Of a stretch of 64,000 nucleotides of DNA, positions 24,685 to 31,768 are shown piece by piece. A program made the position numbers and the translations under genes. Under the pieces are notes generated by a model, which was not told where the DNA came from, made no database searches, and was given only the letters and a program-made list of their open reading frames with translations. The DNA comes from Rhodoferax_B ferrireducens_A. GTDB lineage: Bacteria; Pseudomonadota; Gammaproteobacteria; Burkholderiales; Burkholderiaceae_C. The stretch covers positions 1,488,001 to 1,552,000 of the forward strand of contig NZ_JAVDXT010000001.1 of the NCBI RefSeq assembly GCF_031458075.1, read 5' to 3'. Numbering within the stretch: the stretch's first letter is position 1; each line of letters starts with the position of its first letter.

Positions 24685-26046
24685 TTAGCGCGCGGGCCGC
24701 TGGTAGCCGGCCAGGTCGGCCGCCGATGCGGTGTACGCATGCAGCACGCCGGGCAGCAAGACGTAGCCGTCGACCAGGGTAGCGGCTGCGCCCCCGGTGG
24801 TGAAGCTGCAGCCGGTGGTCTTGTCCAGCGGGCACTGGATGGAGGCGGCCAAGGGGTCGGCTGCGTCCATCTTGAAGTACACGTCGAACTGTTCGCCCGA
24901 GCCGGTTTGCGTCACGCTGTAGTCGTTGTCGGTGCCGGCCAGCACCAGATAGCGGCCGTTCGCCAGCTGAGGGCCGATGGCCAGGCCTTCCCATTTTTCG
25001 GGCGACTTGTTGCCCAGCGCAGGCAGGGTGTTGGCTGCCAGGTCGATGATTTTGGGGCCCTTGCTGGCAGGCACCACGCCGGCTGGCAGCGCATTGCCGC
25101 TGGCGGGCAGCACGGTGTTGGACACATCGCTGGCGCCGGCCAGGCTGATGCGGTAGACGCTTTTGTCCGGGCTGGCCAGGGTGGCACCCGCGCCTACACC
25201 GCGGTTGTTGCGTTCCAGTACCCAGAAGTCCGTGCCGTTGATGGCTACCAGAGCCGACACGCCCTGGCCCTGGCCGGCGCGGTCCATCAGGTAGGCGTAT
25301 TGCGCGACGGCTTGCCCGCTGGCGGTGTCGAACTTGACGATACGTGCAAAGCGGCCGTCCTTGCTGCCGCCTTCGTCCAGCATCGGGCTTTGCAGCATGG
25401 CATAGGCAAACGCGCCATCGGGACTGATCGCCAGTCCCTCAAAGCCGCGGTTATGCCGCTTGCCCGCGTTGCTGTCGGCATCGTCTCCGTGGTTGATCTG
25501 GCCGCTGGCGGTGTTGCGTGGCAGCAGGTTGGCGGGGGTGGCGAAGGCGCGCACGAACTGGCCGCTGGGATTGAACTCGTACAGCGATGGCCCGTATTCA
25601 TCCGACACCAGGAAGTTACCGCTGCGTGGGTGCACCACAAAGCCTTCGGGGTCCAGCGCCAGGCCGCGCTGGTTGGCCGGCTTGGGCGCCAGGCCATTGA
25701 AGGGCTTGCCTTGCGCATCGGCGAACAGCACGGTTTGCACGACCTTGAAGTTGGCAATCGCGCCGCTTGCCGGGTCGATGTCCAGTGTGAAGCGCTGGAC
25801 CCGGGTTGCATAGTCGATCAGGCCACCACCCGGCCCCCGGTCGGACAGTCCCCACCAGGTGTTGCGCTGCGGATCGAAATAAATATCGGAGAAGAAGCCC
25901 ACCCGGCCCTGGTTGGCGCCCGGCACGCCGGTGGCATCCAGGGTGTTGCCGGGGATGGCCAGGCCGTTGACGAAGACGGGCTGGGCGTAGACAGTGCCGG
26001 CCAGCAGGGCGGTGCTTGCCGCAAGGGCGGAGAAGAGGGCTTTCAC
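24685..26046 (-). CDS. Secreted esterase-like phytase-domain protein
   Basis: A 453-residue exported protein of the 'esterase-like activity of phytase' beta-propeller family. Signal peptide ALFSALAASTALLAGTVYAQ is followed by FFSDIYFDPQRNTWWGLSDR and the family's GFEGLAISPDG (EGL with acidic residues) and EKWEGLAIGPQL. The start is most likely the GTG at 26046, which has AGGA about 8 bp upstream; the upstream ATG at 26073 has none and would add residues GLPPRNSP before the signal. Activity, phosphatase or esterase, has been shown for few relatives. It follows the ABC transporter operon (75 bp gap) on the same strand, without an obvious functional link. Confidence 0.85.
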   Translation of the reverse strand: MKALFSALAASTALLAGTVYAQPVFVNGLAIPGNTLDATGVPGANQGRVGFFSDIYFDPQRNTWWGLSDRGPGGGLIDYATRVQRFTLDIDPASGAIANFKVVQTVLFADAQGKPFNGLAPKPANQRGLALDPEGFVVHPRSGNFLVSDEYGPSLYEFNPSGQFVRAFATPANLLPRNTASGQINHGDDADSNAGKRHNRGFEGLAISPDGAFAYAMLQSPMLDEGGSKDGRFARIVKFDTASGQAVAQYAYLMDRAGQGQGVSALVAINGTDFWVLERNNRGVGAGATLASPDKSVYRISLAGASDVSNTVLPASGNALPAGVVPASKGPKIIDLAANTLPALGNKSPEKWEGLAIGPQLANGRYLVLAGTDNDYSVTQTGSGEQFDVYFKMDAADPLAASIQCPLDKTTGCSFTTGGAAATLVDGYVLLPGVLHAYTASAADLAGYQRPAR

Positions 26047-26120
26047 GGGCGAATTCCTGGGTGGCAAACCCATGAGTCTGCGCCGTGAAAATGTCAGCGC
26101 CGTGACGGCGGCGCAGGTGT

Positions 26121-26897
26121 CTACTTCAAGCTACCCGACAAAAACTGCTGCAGCCGCACGCTCTTGGGCTGGGCCAGCACCTCGCGCGGCACGCCTTGCT
26201 CCTCGATGCAGCCCTTGTGCAGAAACACCAGGTGGTTGGCCACCTCGCGGGCAAAGCCCATCTCGTGGGTCACCACCACCATGGTCCGGCCTTCCTGGGC
26301 CAGGGTCTGCATCACCTTCAGCACCTCGGACACCAGCTCGGGGTCGAGCGCGCTGGTCGGTTCGTCGAACAGCATCACCTCGGGCTCGATGGCCAGGGCC
26401 CGGGCAATCGCCACCCGCTGCTGCTGGCCGCCGCTCATGTGGGCCGGGTAGCTGTCTTCCTTGCCCTGCAGGTCCACCAGCTTCAAATACTTGCGGGCGC
26501 GCTCGATCGCTTCGTCCTTGGACACACCGAGTACGTGGATGGGCGCTTCGATGATGTTCTGCAGCACCGTCATATGGGCCCACAGGTTGAAATGCTGGAA
26601 CACCATGGCCAGCCGGGTGCGCATGCGCTGCAGCTGCTTGGCCTCGGCAGCTACCAGCTCGCCATTCTTGTCGGCCACCAGTTTCAGCTCTTCACCGGCG
26701 ACGACGATGCGCCCGGCATTCGGCTTCTCCAGCAGGTTCATGCAGCGCAGAAAGGTGCTCTTGCCCGAGCCCGAGCTGCCGATGATGCTGATCACGTCGC
26801 CGGCGCGGGCTTCGAGCGACACGCCTTTGAGCACCTCGTTGGAGCCGAACTTCTTGTGGATGTCGATGGCCTGGAGTTTCAGGGGCTTGGTGGTCAT
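26121..26897 (-). CDS. Polar amino-acid ABC transporter ATPase (HisP/ArtP type)
   Basis: A 258-residue ABC ATPase powering uptake by the permease pair encoded upstream. Walker A GSSGSGKST (about residues 38-46), signature MSGGQQQRVAIARAL, Walker B VMLFDEPTSALD and the switch His in VVVTHEMGFA are all present. The sequence is closest in style to HisP/OccP/ArtP ATPases for basic amino acids. It is the last gene of the operon hisJ-like, hisQ-like, hisM-like, deacylase, hisP-like. The gap to the deacylase gene is 21 bp. Confidence 0.95.
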   Translation of the reverse strand: MTTKPLKLQAIDIHKKFGSNEVLKGVSLEARAGDVISIIGSSGSGKSTFLRCMNLLEKPNAGRIVVAGEELKLVADKNGELVAAEAKQLQRMRTRLAMVFQHFNLWAHMTVLQNIIEAPIHVLGVSKDEAIERARKYLKLVDLQGKEDSYPAHMSGGQQQRVAIARALAIEPEVMLFDEPTSALDPELVSEVLKVMQTLAQEGRTMVVVTHEMGFAREVANHLVFLHKGCIEEQGVPREVLAQPKSVRLQQFLSGSLK

Positions 26898-26918
26898 AGC
26901 AAAGTCATTTCAAAAAAT

Positions 26919-28031
26919 TCAGGCGCCCAGCAGGTTGCCGGTACGGAACGGCACGCTGCCCGCGATATTGGCCAGGTCGTCGCCAGGGGTGGCATAGCGT
27001 TCGGTGGTGCGGGCGTACAGCACGCCGGGCACCTCGGCGCGCAGCGCGTGTACCGTGCCGTTCACCGGGTCGATCACCTCGGCTACCAGTTCACCCAGGG
27101 CCAGGCGGTCGCCGGGCTTGGCCGCAAACACCAGCACGCCGGGCACCGGGGACTTGACACACTGTGCACCCGCCAAGGGCGTGGCCGCGCAGGCCAGTTC
27201 GGGCAGGGGTGGGGCGGTGCCGCCGACCACGCCCAAGTGCTGCAGGTAGGTCAGAATGGCGCTGGCATCGGCCTTGGCGTAGGCATGGCTGACGTCGGCT
27301 TCGCCGCGCAGTTCCACCGTGGTGCTGCAGCAGGCCTGGGGCAGGGCGATGCCCAGCTTGTCGGCCAGCTGCCACCACAGGCCGGAAAGGGATTCGTCGA
27401 ACGACAGGCCGCCCGAGTTCTTGGCCAGCAGCACGGCCTGGGCACCCAGCAGGCGTGCCAGCGGCTCGAATGTGGGCCAGCACGGCGCCTCGGTGTAGAG
27501 GTGCATCACGGCTTCGCAGTCGCAGTGCAGATCCAGCACCACGTCAGCGTCATAGGCCAGGCTGACCAGTTGCTTGCGCTGGCTGGCGAGTTCGGTGGCG
27601 GGCTCCCAATCGCGCAGGTAGGCGGCCACGGCCTGACGTACCGTGCGCACATTGGCTTCTGCATCGGCGCCCATTTTGTCCTGCACCTGCGGCAGTACGG
27701 CGGCGCAGAAGTCCGGGTAGTGGCGGTTGAAGTTTTCCGAGCTGTTCAGGTCGAACCGGCCCATGGGTTTGTTGTCTAGGCGCTGGGCCAGGCCGATGGG
27801 GTTGGCCATGGGCACCAGGATGATTTCGCCCTGGATCTGGCCCCGGGCCTCGGCCTGCTCCAGCATGCGGCGCAGGTGGTGGGCGGCCAGCATGCCCGGC
27901 AGTTCTTCTGCATGCAGGCTGGCCTGGATATACACCTTGGGCCGGGCACCATTGGTGCCGAAATGGAGGCTGGTAAGGGTTTTCTGGCTGCCCAAGCTTT
28001 GGCTGCGCAATACATGGTCGGTACGCTGCAT
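26919..28031 (-). CDS. M14-type succinylglutamate desuccinylase/aspartoacylase-family deacylase
   Basis: A 370-residue zinc enzyme of the AstE/aspartoacylase family, which removes acyl groups from N-acyl amino acids. Zinc ligands are visible: IQASLHAEELPGMLAAHHL (H-x-x-E) and VLDLHCDCEAVMHLY (third His). TTVELRGEADV offers the catalytic Glu. A C-terminal barrel-sandwich segment (about 290-360, KSPVPGVLVFAAKPGD) is like that of ectoine-degrading DoeB and related proteins. ATG 28031 is the start used; a TTG at 28049 overlaps the stop of the permease gene and remains possible. Its place inside an amino-acid ABC operon suggests that the transporter imports an N-acylated amino acid or that the enzyme acts on the imported compound. 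Confidence 0.85.
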   Translation of the reverse strand: MQRTDHVLRSQSLGSQKTLTSLHFGTNGARPKVYIQASLHAEELPGMLAAHHLRRMLEQAEARGQIQGEIILVPMANPIGLAQRLDNKPMGRFDLNSSENFNRHYPDFCAAVLPQVQDKMGADAEANVRTVRQAVAAYLRDWEPATELASQRKQLVSLAYDADVVLDLHCDCEAVMHLYTEAPCWPTFEPLARLLGAQAVLLAKNSGGLSFDESLSGLWWQLADKLGIALPQACCSTTVELRGEADVSHAYAKADASAILTYLQHLGVVGGTAPPLPELACAATPLAGAQCVKSPVPGVLVFAAKPGDRLALGELVAEVIDPVNGTVHALRAEVPGVLYARTTERYATPGDDLANIAGSVPFRTGNLLGA

Positions 28032-28045
28032 AGGTTCAATCTGTG

Positions 28046-28759
28046 TCAATGTTTACGCGGAGCCAAATAAGCCAAGAAATGCCGCTCGGCCAGCCGGAAC
28101 ATGGCAATCAAGGCAAAGGTGCCGACCAGGTAGATTGCGGCGGCAAATAAATAGGCCTCGAACGGCAGATAGAAGTCGGAATAGATGCGGCTGGCCGCCG
28201 CCGTCACATCCAGCAACCCCGGCACCGCACTGGCCAGGCTGGTGCTTTGCAGCATCATCACCACCTCGTTGCTATAGGCCGGCAGGGTGCGCCGCATGGC
28301 GCTGGGCAGCACCACCCGGGCCAGGATCTTGAAGCGGCCCATGCCAAACGACTGCGCAGCCTCGATCTCGCCCGCGTTGGTCTCGCGGATGGCCCCGGCC
28401 AGCATCTCGGCGGTATAGCCGGCGGTATTCAATGCAAACGCCAGCAGGGCGCAGAAGAATGCATCCTTGAAATAGACCCAAGGCCACAGCGTGTCCCAAC
28501 GCGCCTGGATCCAGTCCAGCTGGGCCAGGCCGTAGTAAATCAGATACACCTGGATCAGCAGCGGCGTGCCGCGGATCACAAAGGTATAGGCACCCACCAG
28601 CCGGCGCAAGAAGGCGCTATTACTGGTCAGCGCCAGCGCAAACAGCAGGGCCAGCACCGCACCGATGGCCACCGAGGCGCACAGCAGCCACAAGGTGGTC
28701 AGGATGCCTTCGCCGAACATTGCCAGGCTCTCGGCCCGGAATATGACTTCCCAGTTCAT
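28046..28759 (-). CDS. Polar amino-acid ABC transporter permease (HisM type)
   Basis: A 237-residue inner-membrane permease with five or so transmembrane helices. The EAA loop reads AAQSFGMGRFKILARVVLPSA (about residues 150-170) and ends at the coupling glycine region that docks on the ATPase. FVIRGTPLLIQVYLIYYG is the second-helix motif of the HisM family. Its ATG overlaps the stop of the HisQ-like gene (TAATG), so translation is coupled. Relatives transport histidine, arginine, ornithine, octopine or nopaline; which of these applies is not shown. Confidence 0.93.
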   Translation of the reverse strand: MNWEVIFRAESLAMFGEGILTTLWLLCASVAIGAVLALLFALALTSNSAFLRRLVGAYTFVIRGTPLLIQVYLIYYGLAQLDWIQARWDTLWPWVYFKDAFFCALLAFALNTAGYTAEMLAGAIRETNAGEIEAAQSFGMGRFKILARVVLPSAMRRTLPAYSNEVVMMLQSTSLASAVPGLLDVTAAASRIYSDFYLPFEAYLFAAAIYLVGTFALIAMFRLAERHFLAYLAPRKH

Positions 28760-29445
28760 TACAAGCTAATCCTCTTGGTTCCGAGGCTATAGCGCTCGTT
28801 GAGCTTGCGCAGCACCTGCAGCGACACCCAGGTGTAGACCAGGAACAGCCCACCCGCAAACAGCAGGAAGGCAAACGGCGAACGGGTGGCCGCACTGGCC
28901 TGCTTGGCCAGGTAGGTCATCTCCTGCAGGCCGATCAGGCTCACCAGGGCCGTGGCCTTGATCAGCACCAGCCAGTTATTGGTAAAGCCGGGCAGGGCAT
29001 AGCGCACCATCTGCGGTGCCGTGATGCGCAAAAACGCCTGCTGGGGCCCCATGCCGAAGGCCGCAGCCGCTTCGAACTGGCCGCGCGGGATCGCCATGAT
29101 GGCGCCGCGGAAAGTCTCGGTCATGTAGGCACCGTAGATGAAACCCAGGGTCAGGACCCCGGCAAAGAACGGGTTCAGGTCCAGCGTCGCCTCGCTGCCG
29201 GCCATCTCCAGCAGGGCATTCACGCCAATCGTGCCGCCGTAGAACACCAGCAGCATCAGCACCAGGTCGGGGATGCCGCGGATCACGGTGGTGTACAGGG
29301 TGGCGGGGACCACCAGCACCGGCCGGCCCGAGAGCTTGGCGGCGGCGCCCAGCAGACCCAGCAGCACCGAGACCACCAGCGCGGCCAGGGAGACGCCGAC
29401 TGTCAGGCCTGCGCCGTGAAGAATCGACCAGTAGTAATCAGACAA
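28759..29445 (-). CDS. Polar amino-acid ABC transporter permease (HisQ type), TTG start
   Basis: A 228-residue permease partner of the HisM-like protein. It has the motif VIRGIPDLVLMLLVFYGGTIG and the EAA loop AAAAFGMGPQQAFLRITAPQM. No ATG opens the frame in the right place. GGAAG stands 8 bp before the TTG at 29445, giving (M)SDYYWSILHGAGLTVGVSL, the usual N-terminus; another TTG at 29478 has no ribosome binding site. The non-ATG start, together with the stem-loop between this gene and the binding-protein gene, would lower permease yield relative to the binding protein. Confidence 0.9.
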   Translation of the reverse strand: MSDYYWSILHGAGLTVGVSLAALVVSVLLGLLGAAAKLSGRPVLVVPATLYTTVIRGIPDLVLMLLVFYGGTIGVNALLEMAGSEATLDLNPFFAGVLTLGFIYGAYMTETFRGAIMAIPRGQFEAAAAFGMGPQQAFLRITAPQMVRYALPGFTNNWLVLIKATALVSLIGLQEMTYLAKQASAATRSPFAFLLFAGGLFLVYTWVSLQVLRKLNERYSLGTKRISL

Positions 29446-29486
29446 GGCAAAAGCTTCCGGAAGGAAAAGGACAAGCAAAAGAACAA

Positions 29487-29534
29487 GCCGTGGTGGCCGC
29501 TACCGGCAATATACCGGTGCGCTCCAACCACGGC
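29487..29534 (-). promoter_or_regulatory. Stem-loop between binding-protein and permease genes
   Basis: Outer arms GCCGTGGT (29487-29494) and ACCACGGC (29527-29534) pair perfectly, and an inner ACCGG/CCGGT hairpin (29502-29518) nests inside. There is no T-run, so it is not a classical terminator. It fits an mRNA stabiliser or partial attenuator at the end of the binding-protein message, like the intercistronic REP of the enteric hisJ-hisQ region. Confidence 0.55.
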
Positions 29535-29548
29535 CTTGGGTCTACGGC

Positions 29549-30319
29549 TTACTTGGTGCCGTAGACGTCCATTTTGAAGTATTTGTCGTTGATGGTCTTG
29601 TAGGTGCCATTGGCACGGATGGTCTTGATGGCGGCATTCAGCTCATCCTTCAAGGCCTTGTCGCCCTTGCGGATGGCTACACCGGCACCGCCGCCAAAGT
29701 ACTTGGGGATGTACAGCTCTGGGCCGACCGCCACGTAGTCTTTGCCTTCGGGCTTGCTCAGGAAGCCGCCAGTGACTTCGACGATGTCGGCCACGGTGCC
29801 GTCCAGGCGACCCGACTTGATGTCCAGATAGACCTGGTCCTGGGCTTCGTAAGGGGTGACGACGACGCCAACCTTCTTCAGTTCGCCATTCGCGTATTTC
29901 TCTTGGGTGCTGCCCTTCAGCACGCCGATCTTCTTGCCCTTGAGGGAAGCCACATCGCTGAACTTGATGTCGTTCTTGATGATGATCTTGGAGGGGGTGT
30001 TGTAGTACTTGTCGGTGAAGTCCACCACCTTGAGGCGGTCTTCGGTGATCGACATCGAGCTGATGATGGCGTCGTATTTCTTGGCTTGCAGGCCGGGGAT
30101 CATGCTGTCCCAGACCTGTTCGACGAACACGCATTTGCGTTTGATTTGTTCGCACAGGGCGCTGGCGATGTCCACGTCAAAGCCGGTGGGCTTGCCGTCG
30201 GCGGTCTTGAAGGTGAAGGGCTCGTAGGTCGGGTCGATGGCGACCTTGAGGTCTTTGCCTTGGGCCAGGGCCGCAACCGACAACGCGCTGAGTGCGAGAG
30301 TCAAAACGATTTTTTTCAT
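29549..30319 (-). CDS. Periplasmic polar amino-acid-binding protein (HisJ/ArgT type)
   Basis: A 256-residue binding protein for the ABC transporter encoded downstream. Signal peptide KKIVLTLALSALSVAALA is followed by KVAIDPTYEPFTFKTADGK and GFDVDIASALCEQIKRKC, hallmarks of the HisJ/LAO family; the two Cys (about 57 and 64) match the disulfide pair of lysine/arginine/ornithine- and histidine-binding proteins. MSITEDRLKVVDFTDKYY is the hinge-near ligand segment. ATG 30319 with AGGA upstream is the start, not TTG 30322. It is first in the five-gene operon. A basic amino acid or its derivative is the likely ligand. Confidence 0.94.
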   Translation of the reverse strand: MKKIVLTLALSALSVAALAQGKDLKVAIDPTYEPFTFKTADGKPTGFDVDIASALCEQIKRKCVFVEQVWDSMIPGLQAKKYDAIISSMSITEDRLKVVDFTDKYYNTPSKIIIKNDIKFSDVASLKGKKIGVLKGSTQEKYANGELKKVGVVVTPYEAQDQVYLDIKSGRLDGTVADIVEVTGGFLSKPEGKDYVAVGPELYIPKYFGGGAGVAIRKGDKALKDELNAAIKTIRANGTYKTINDKYFKMDVYGTK

Positions 30320-30367
30320 CAATATTTCCTGTTAATACGGTGGTCAAAAAGAAGAGTCGCTGAACAC

Positions 30368-30397
30368 CTTTGAGCCTTCAAATTCTAGGCTCCAAAG
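30368..30397. promoter_or_regulatory. Long hairpin in the leader between hisJ-like and cobT genes
   Basis: CTTTGAGCCT and AGGCTCCAAAG pair over ten bases with one bulged C around a 9-nt loop. It lies about 50-80 bp before the binding-protein start on the minus strand, so it may be in that 5' leader. The rest of the 222-bp divergent gap has no certain promoter. Confidence 0.35.
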
Positions 30398-30541
30398 TGG
30401 TGCACTTTTGCTGGTGTTTGCCCTTAACGGCCACTGACAGCGTAACGCAAGTCCCATACCAGCGGCATACACGGTGTTTGTTTGCTGTAATGTCCGGGAC
30501 TTTTCCCATTGTTCCCCTTGTTCTTATTGCGAGCCCGATCC

Positions 30542-31576
30542 ATGCTTTTGTCCGACCTGTCCGATTCCACGTTAAGCCAAGCCCTGCAACACAAGCTGGA
30601 CCAGAAGACCAAACCCCTGGGCGCGCTCGGCCGCCTCGAAGCCCTGGCATTGCAGCTGGGCGAAATCCTGGGCAGCGAATCGCCAGAGCTGCAGCAGCCC
30701 CAGCTGGTGGTGTTTGCCGGCGACCATGGCCTGGCAGCGCGCGGCGTGTCGGCCTATCCCAGTGATGTGACCTGGCAGATGGTGGAGAACTTTCTGGCCG
30801 GTGGTGCCTGCGTCAGCGTGCTGGCCCGCCAGCATGGCATTGACCTGACGGTGGTGGACTGCGGCGTGCGGCACGACTTTGCGCCGCGCCCCGGCTTGCT
30901 GGACTACAAGGTGGCCTACGGCACGGCCGATGCGCTGGAGCAGCCCGCGATGAGCGCCTTCGAATGCGAGCGCGCGGTCGCCCAGGGCCGGGCGGTGGTC
31001 AAAAGCCTGCCGGGCAATGTCTTGCTGCTGGGCGAAATGGGCATTGGCAATACCTCGGCAGCGTCGCTGCTGATGGCACGCCTGACCGGGTTGGAGATTG
31101 CGGATTGCACCGGCGTGGGCACCGGCTTGGACGAAGCCGGGCTGCAGCGCAAGATCGCCGTGCTGGCCCAGGTGCTGGAGCGCCATGCGGGCGTGACCGA
31201 TCCGCTGGAGGCAATGGAGGCGTTTGGCGGCTTCGAGATGGCCACCATGCTGGGCGCGGTGCTGCAGGCCGCCCAGGAGAACCGTGTGGTGGTGGTCGAC
31301 GGCTTCATCGCCAGCGCGGTGGTGCTGGTGGCGCATGCGCTGCAGCCGCTGGTGCTGCAGCGCTGCGTATTTGCCCACAGCTCGGGCGAGCGTGGGCATG
31401 CCCTGATGCTGCACCACTTAGGGGCGCAGCCGCTGCTCGATCTGGGCCTGCGGTTGGGCGAGGGTTCGGGCGCTGCACTGGCCTGGCCGTTGCTGCAATC
31501 GGCCTGCCTGGTGCTGCGCGATATGGCCAGCTTTGCGTCGGCCGGCGTATCGCAGAGCGATGCAGCGTCCAGCTGA
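30542..31576 (+). CDS. cobT: Nicotinate-nucleotide-dimethylbenzimidazole phosphoribosyltransferase CobT
   Basis: Makes alpha-ribazole phosphate from dimethylbenzimidazole and nicotinate mononucleotide, for the lower ligand of cobalamin. The 344-residue product has TKPLGALGRLEALALQLG, VVFAGDHGLAARGVSAYP (GDHG motif), LLLGEMGIGNTSAASLL and DLGLRLGEGSGAALAWPLL, which carries the catalytic Glu. Length fits the family (about 350). ATG 30542 is taken; the TTG at 30509 adds eleven residues of no family likeness. No further cob genes are adjacent, so the pathway is scattered in this genome. Confidence 0.96.
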   Translation: MLLSDLSDSTLSQALQHKLDQKTKPLGALGRLEALALQLGEILGSESPELQQPQLVVFAGDHGLAARGVSAYPSDVTWQMVENFLAGGACVSVLARQHGIDLTVVDCGVRHDFAPRPGLLDYKVAYGTADALEQPAMSAFECERAVAQGRAVVKSLPGNVLLLGEMGIGNTSAASLLMARLTGLEIADCTGVGTGLDEAGLQRKIAVLAQVLERHAGVTDPLEAMEAFGGFEMATMLGAVLQAAQENRVVVVDGFIASAVVLVAHALQPLVLQRCVFAHSSGERGHALMLHHLGAQPLLDLGLRLGEGSGAALAWPLLQSACLVLRDMASFASAGVSQSDAASS

Positions 31577-31592
31577 ACCTGGCTGGCGGCGA

Positions 31593-31649
31593 TTGCTATT
31601 GAATAAATAGCTGCCTGCGCAGGTTTTATATGCGCTAGAGGTTAATTTC
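31593..31649 (+). repeat. Two-hairpin intergenic repeat, copy 6
   Basis: GCTATTGAATAAATAGC hairpin, then TGCCTGCGCAGGTTTTATATGCGC and TAGAGGTTAATTT. It directly follows cobT. Confidence 0.7.
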
Positions 31650-31768
31650 GTGTGTGAAATTTAATCGGCACGCCACAAGGGTTTCCCTGCGGTAGGGCAT
31701 TCGCCGGCAGCACGCTTTTTGGTAAACGGACTGGTAGACTAGTTTTACATTCTTTGCCTGCCGAGCCC

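Noticed and set aside
30398..30420. Sigma-54-like TGGTGCACTTTTGCT upstream of cobT
   Set aside because: GG-to-GC distance is one base short of the required -24/-12 spacing and cobT is not a usual sigma-54 target.
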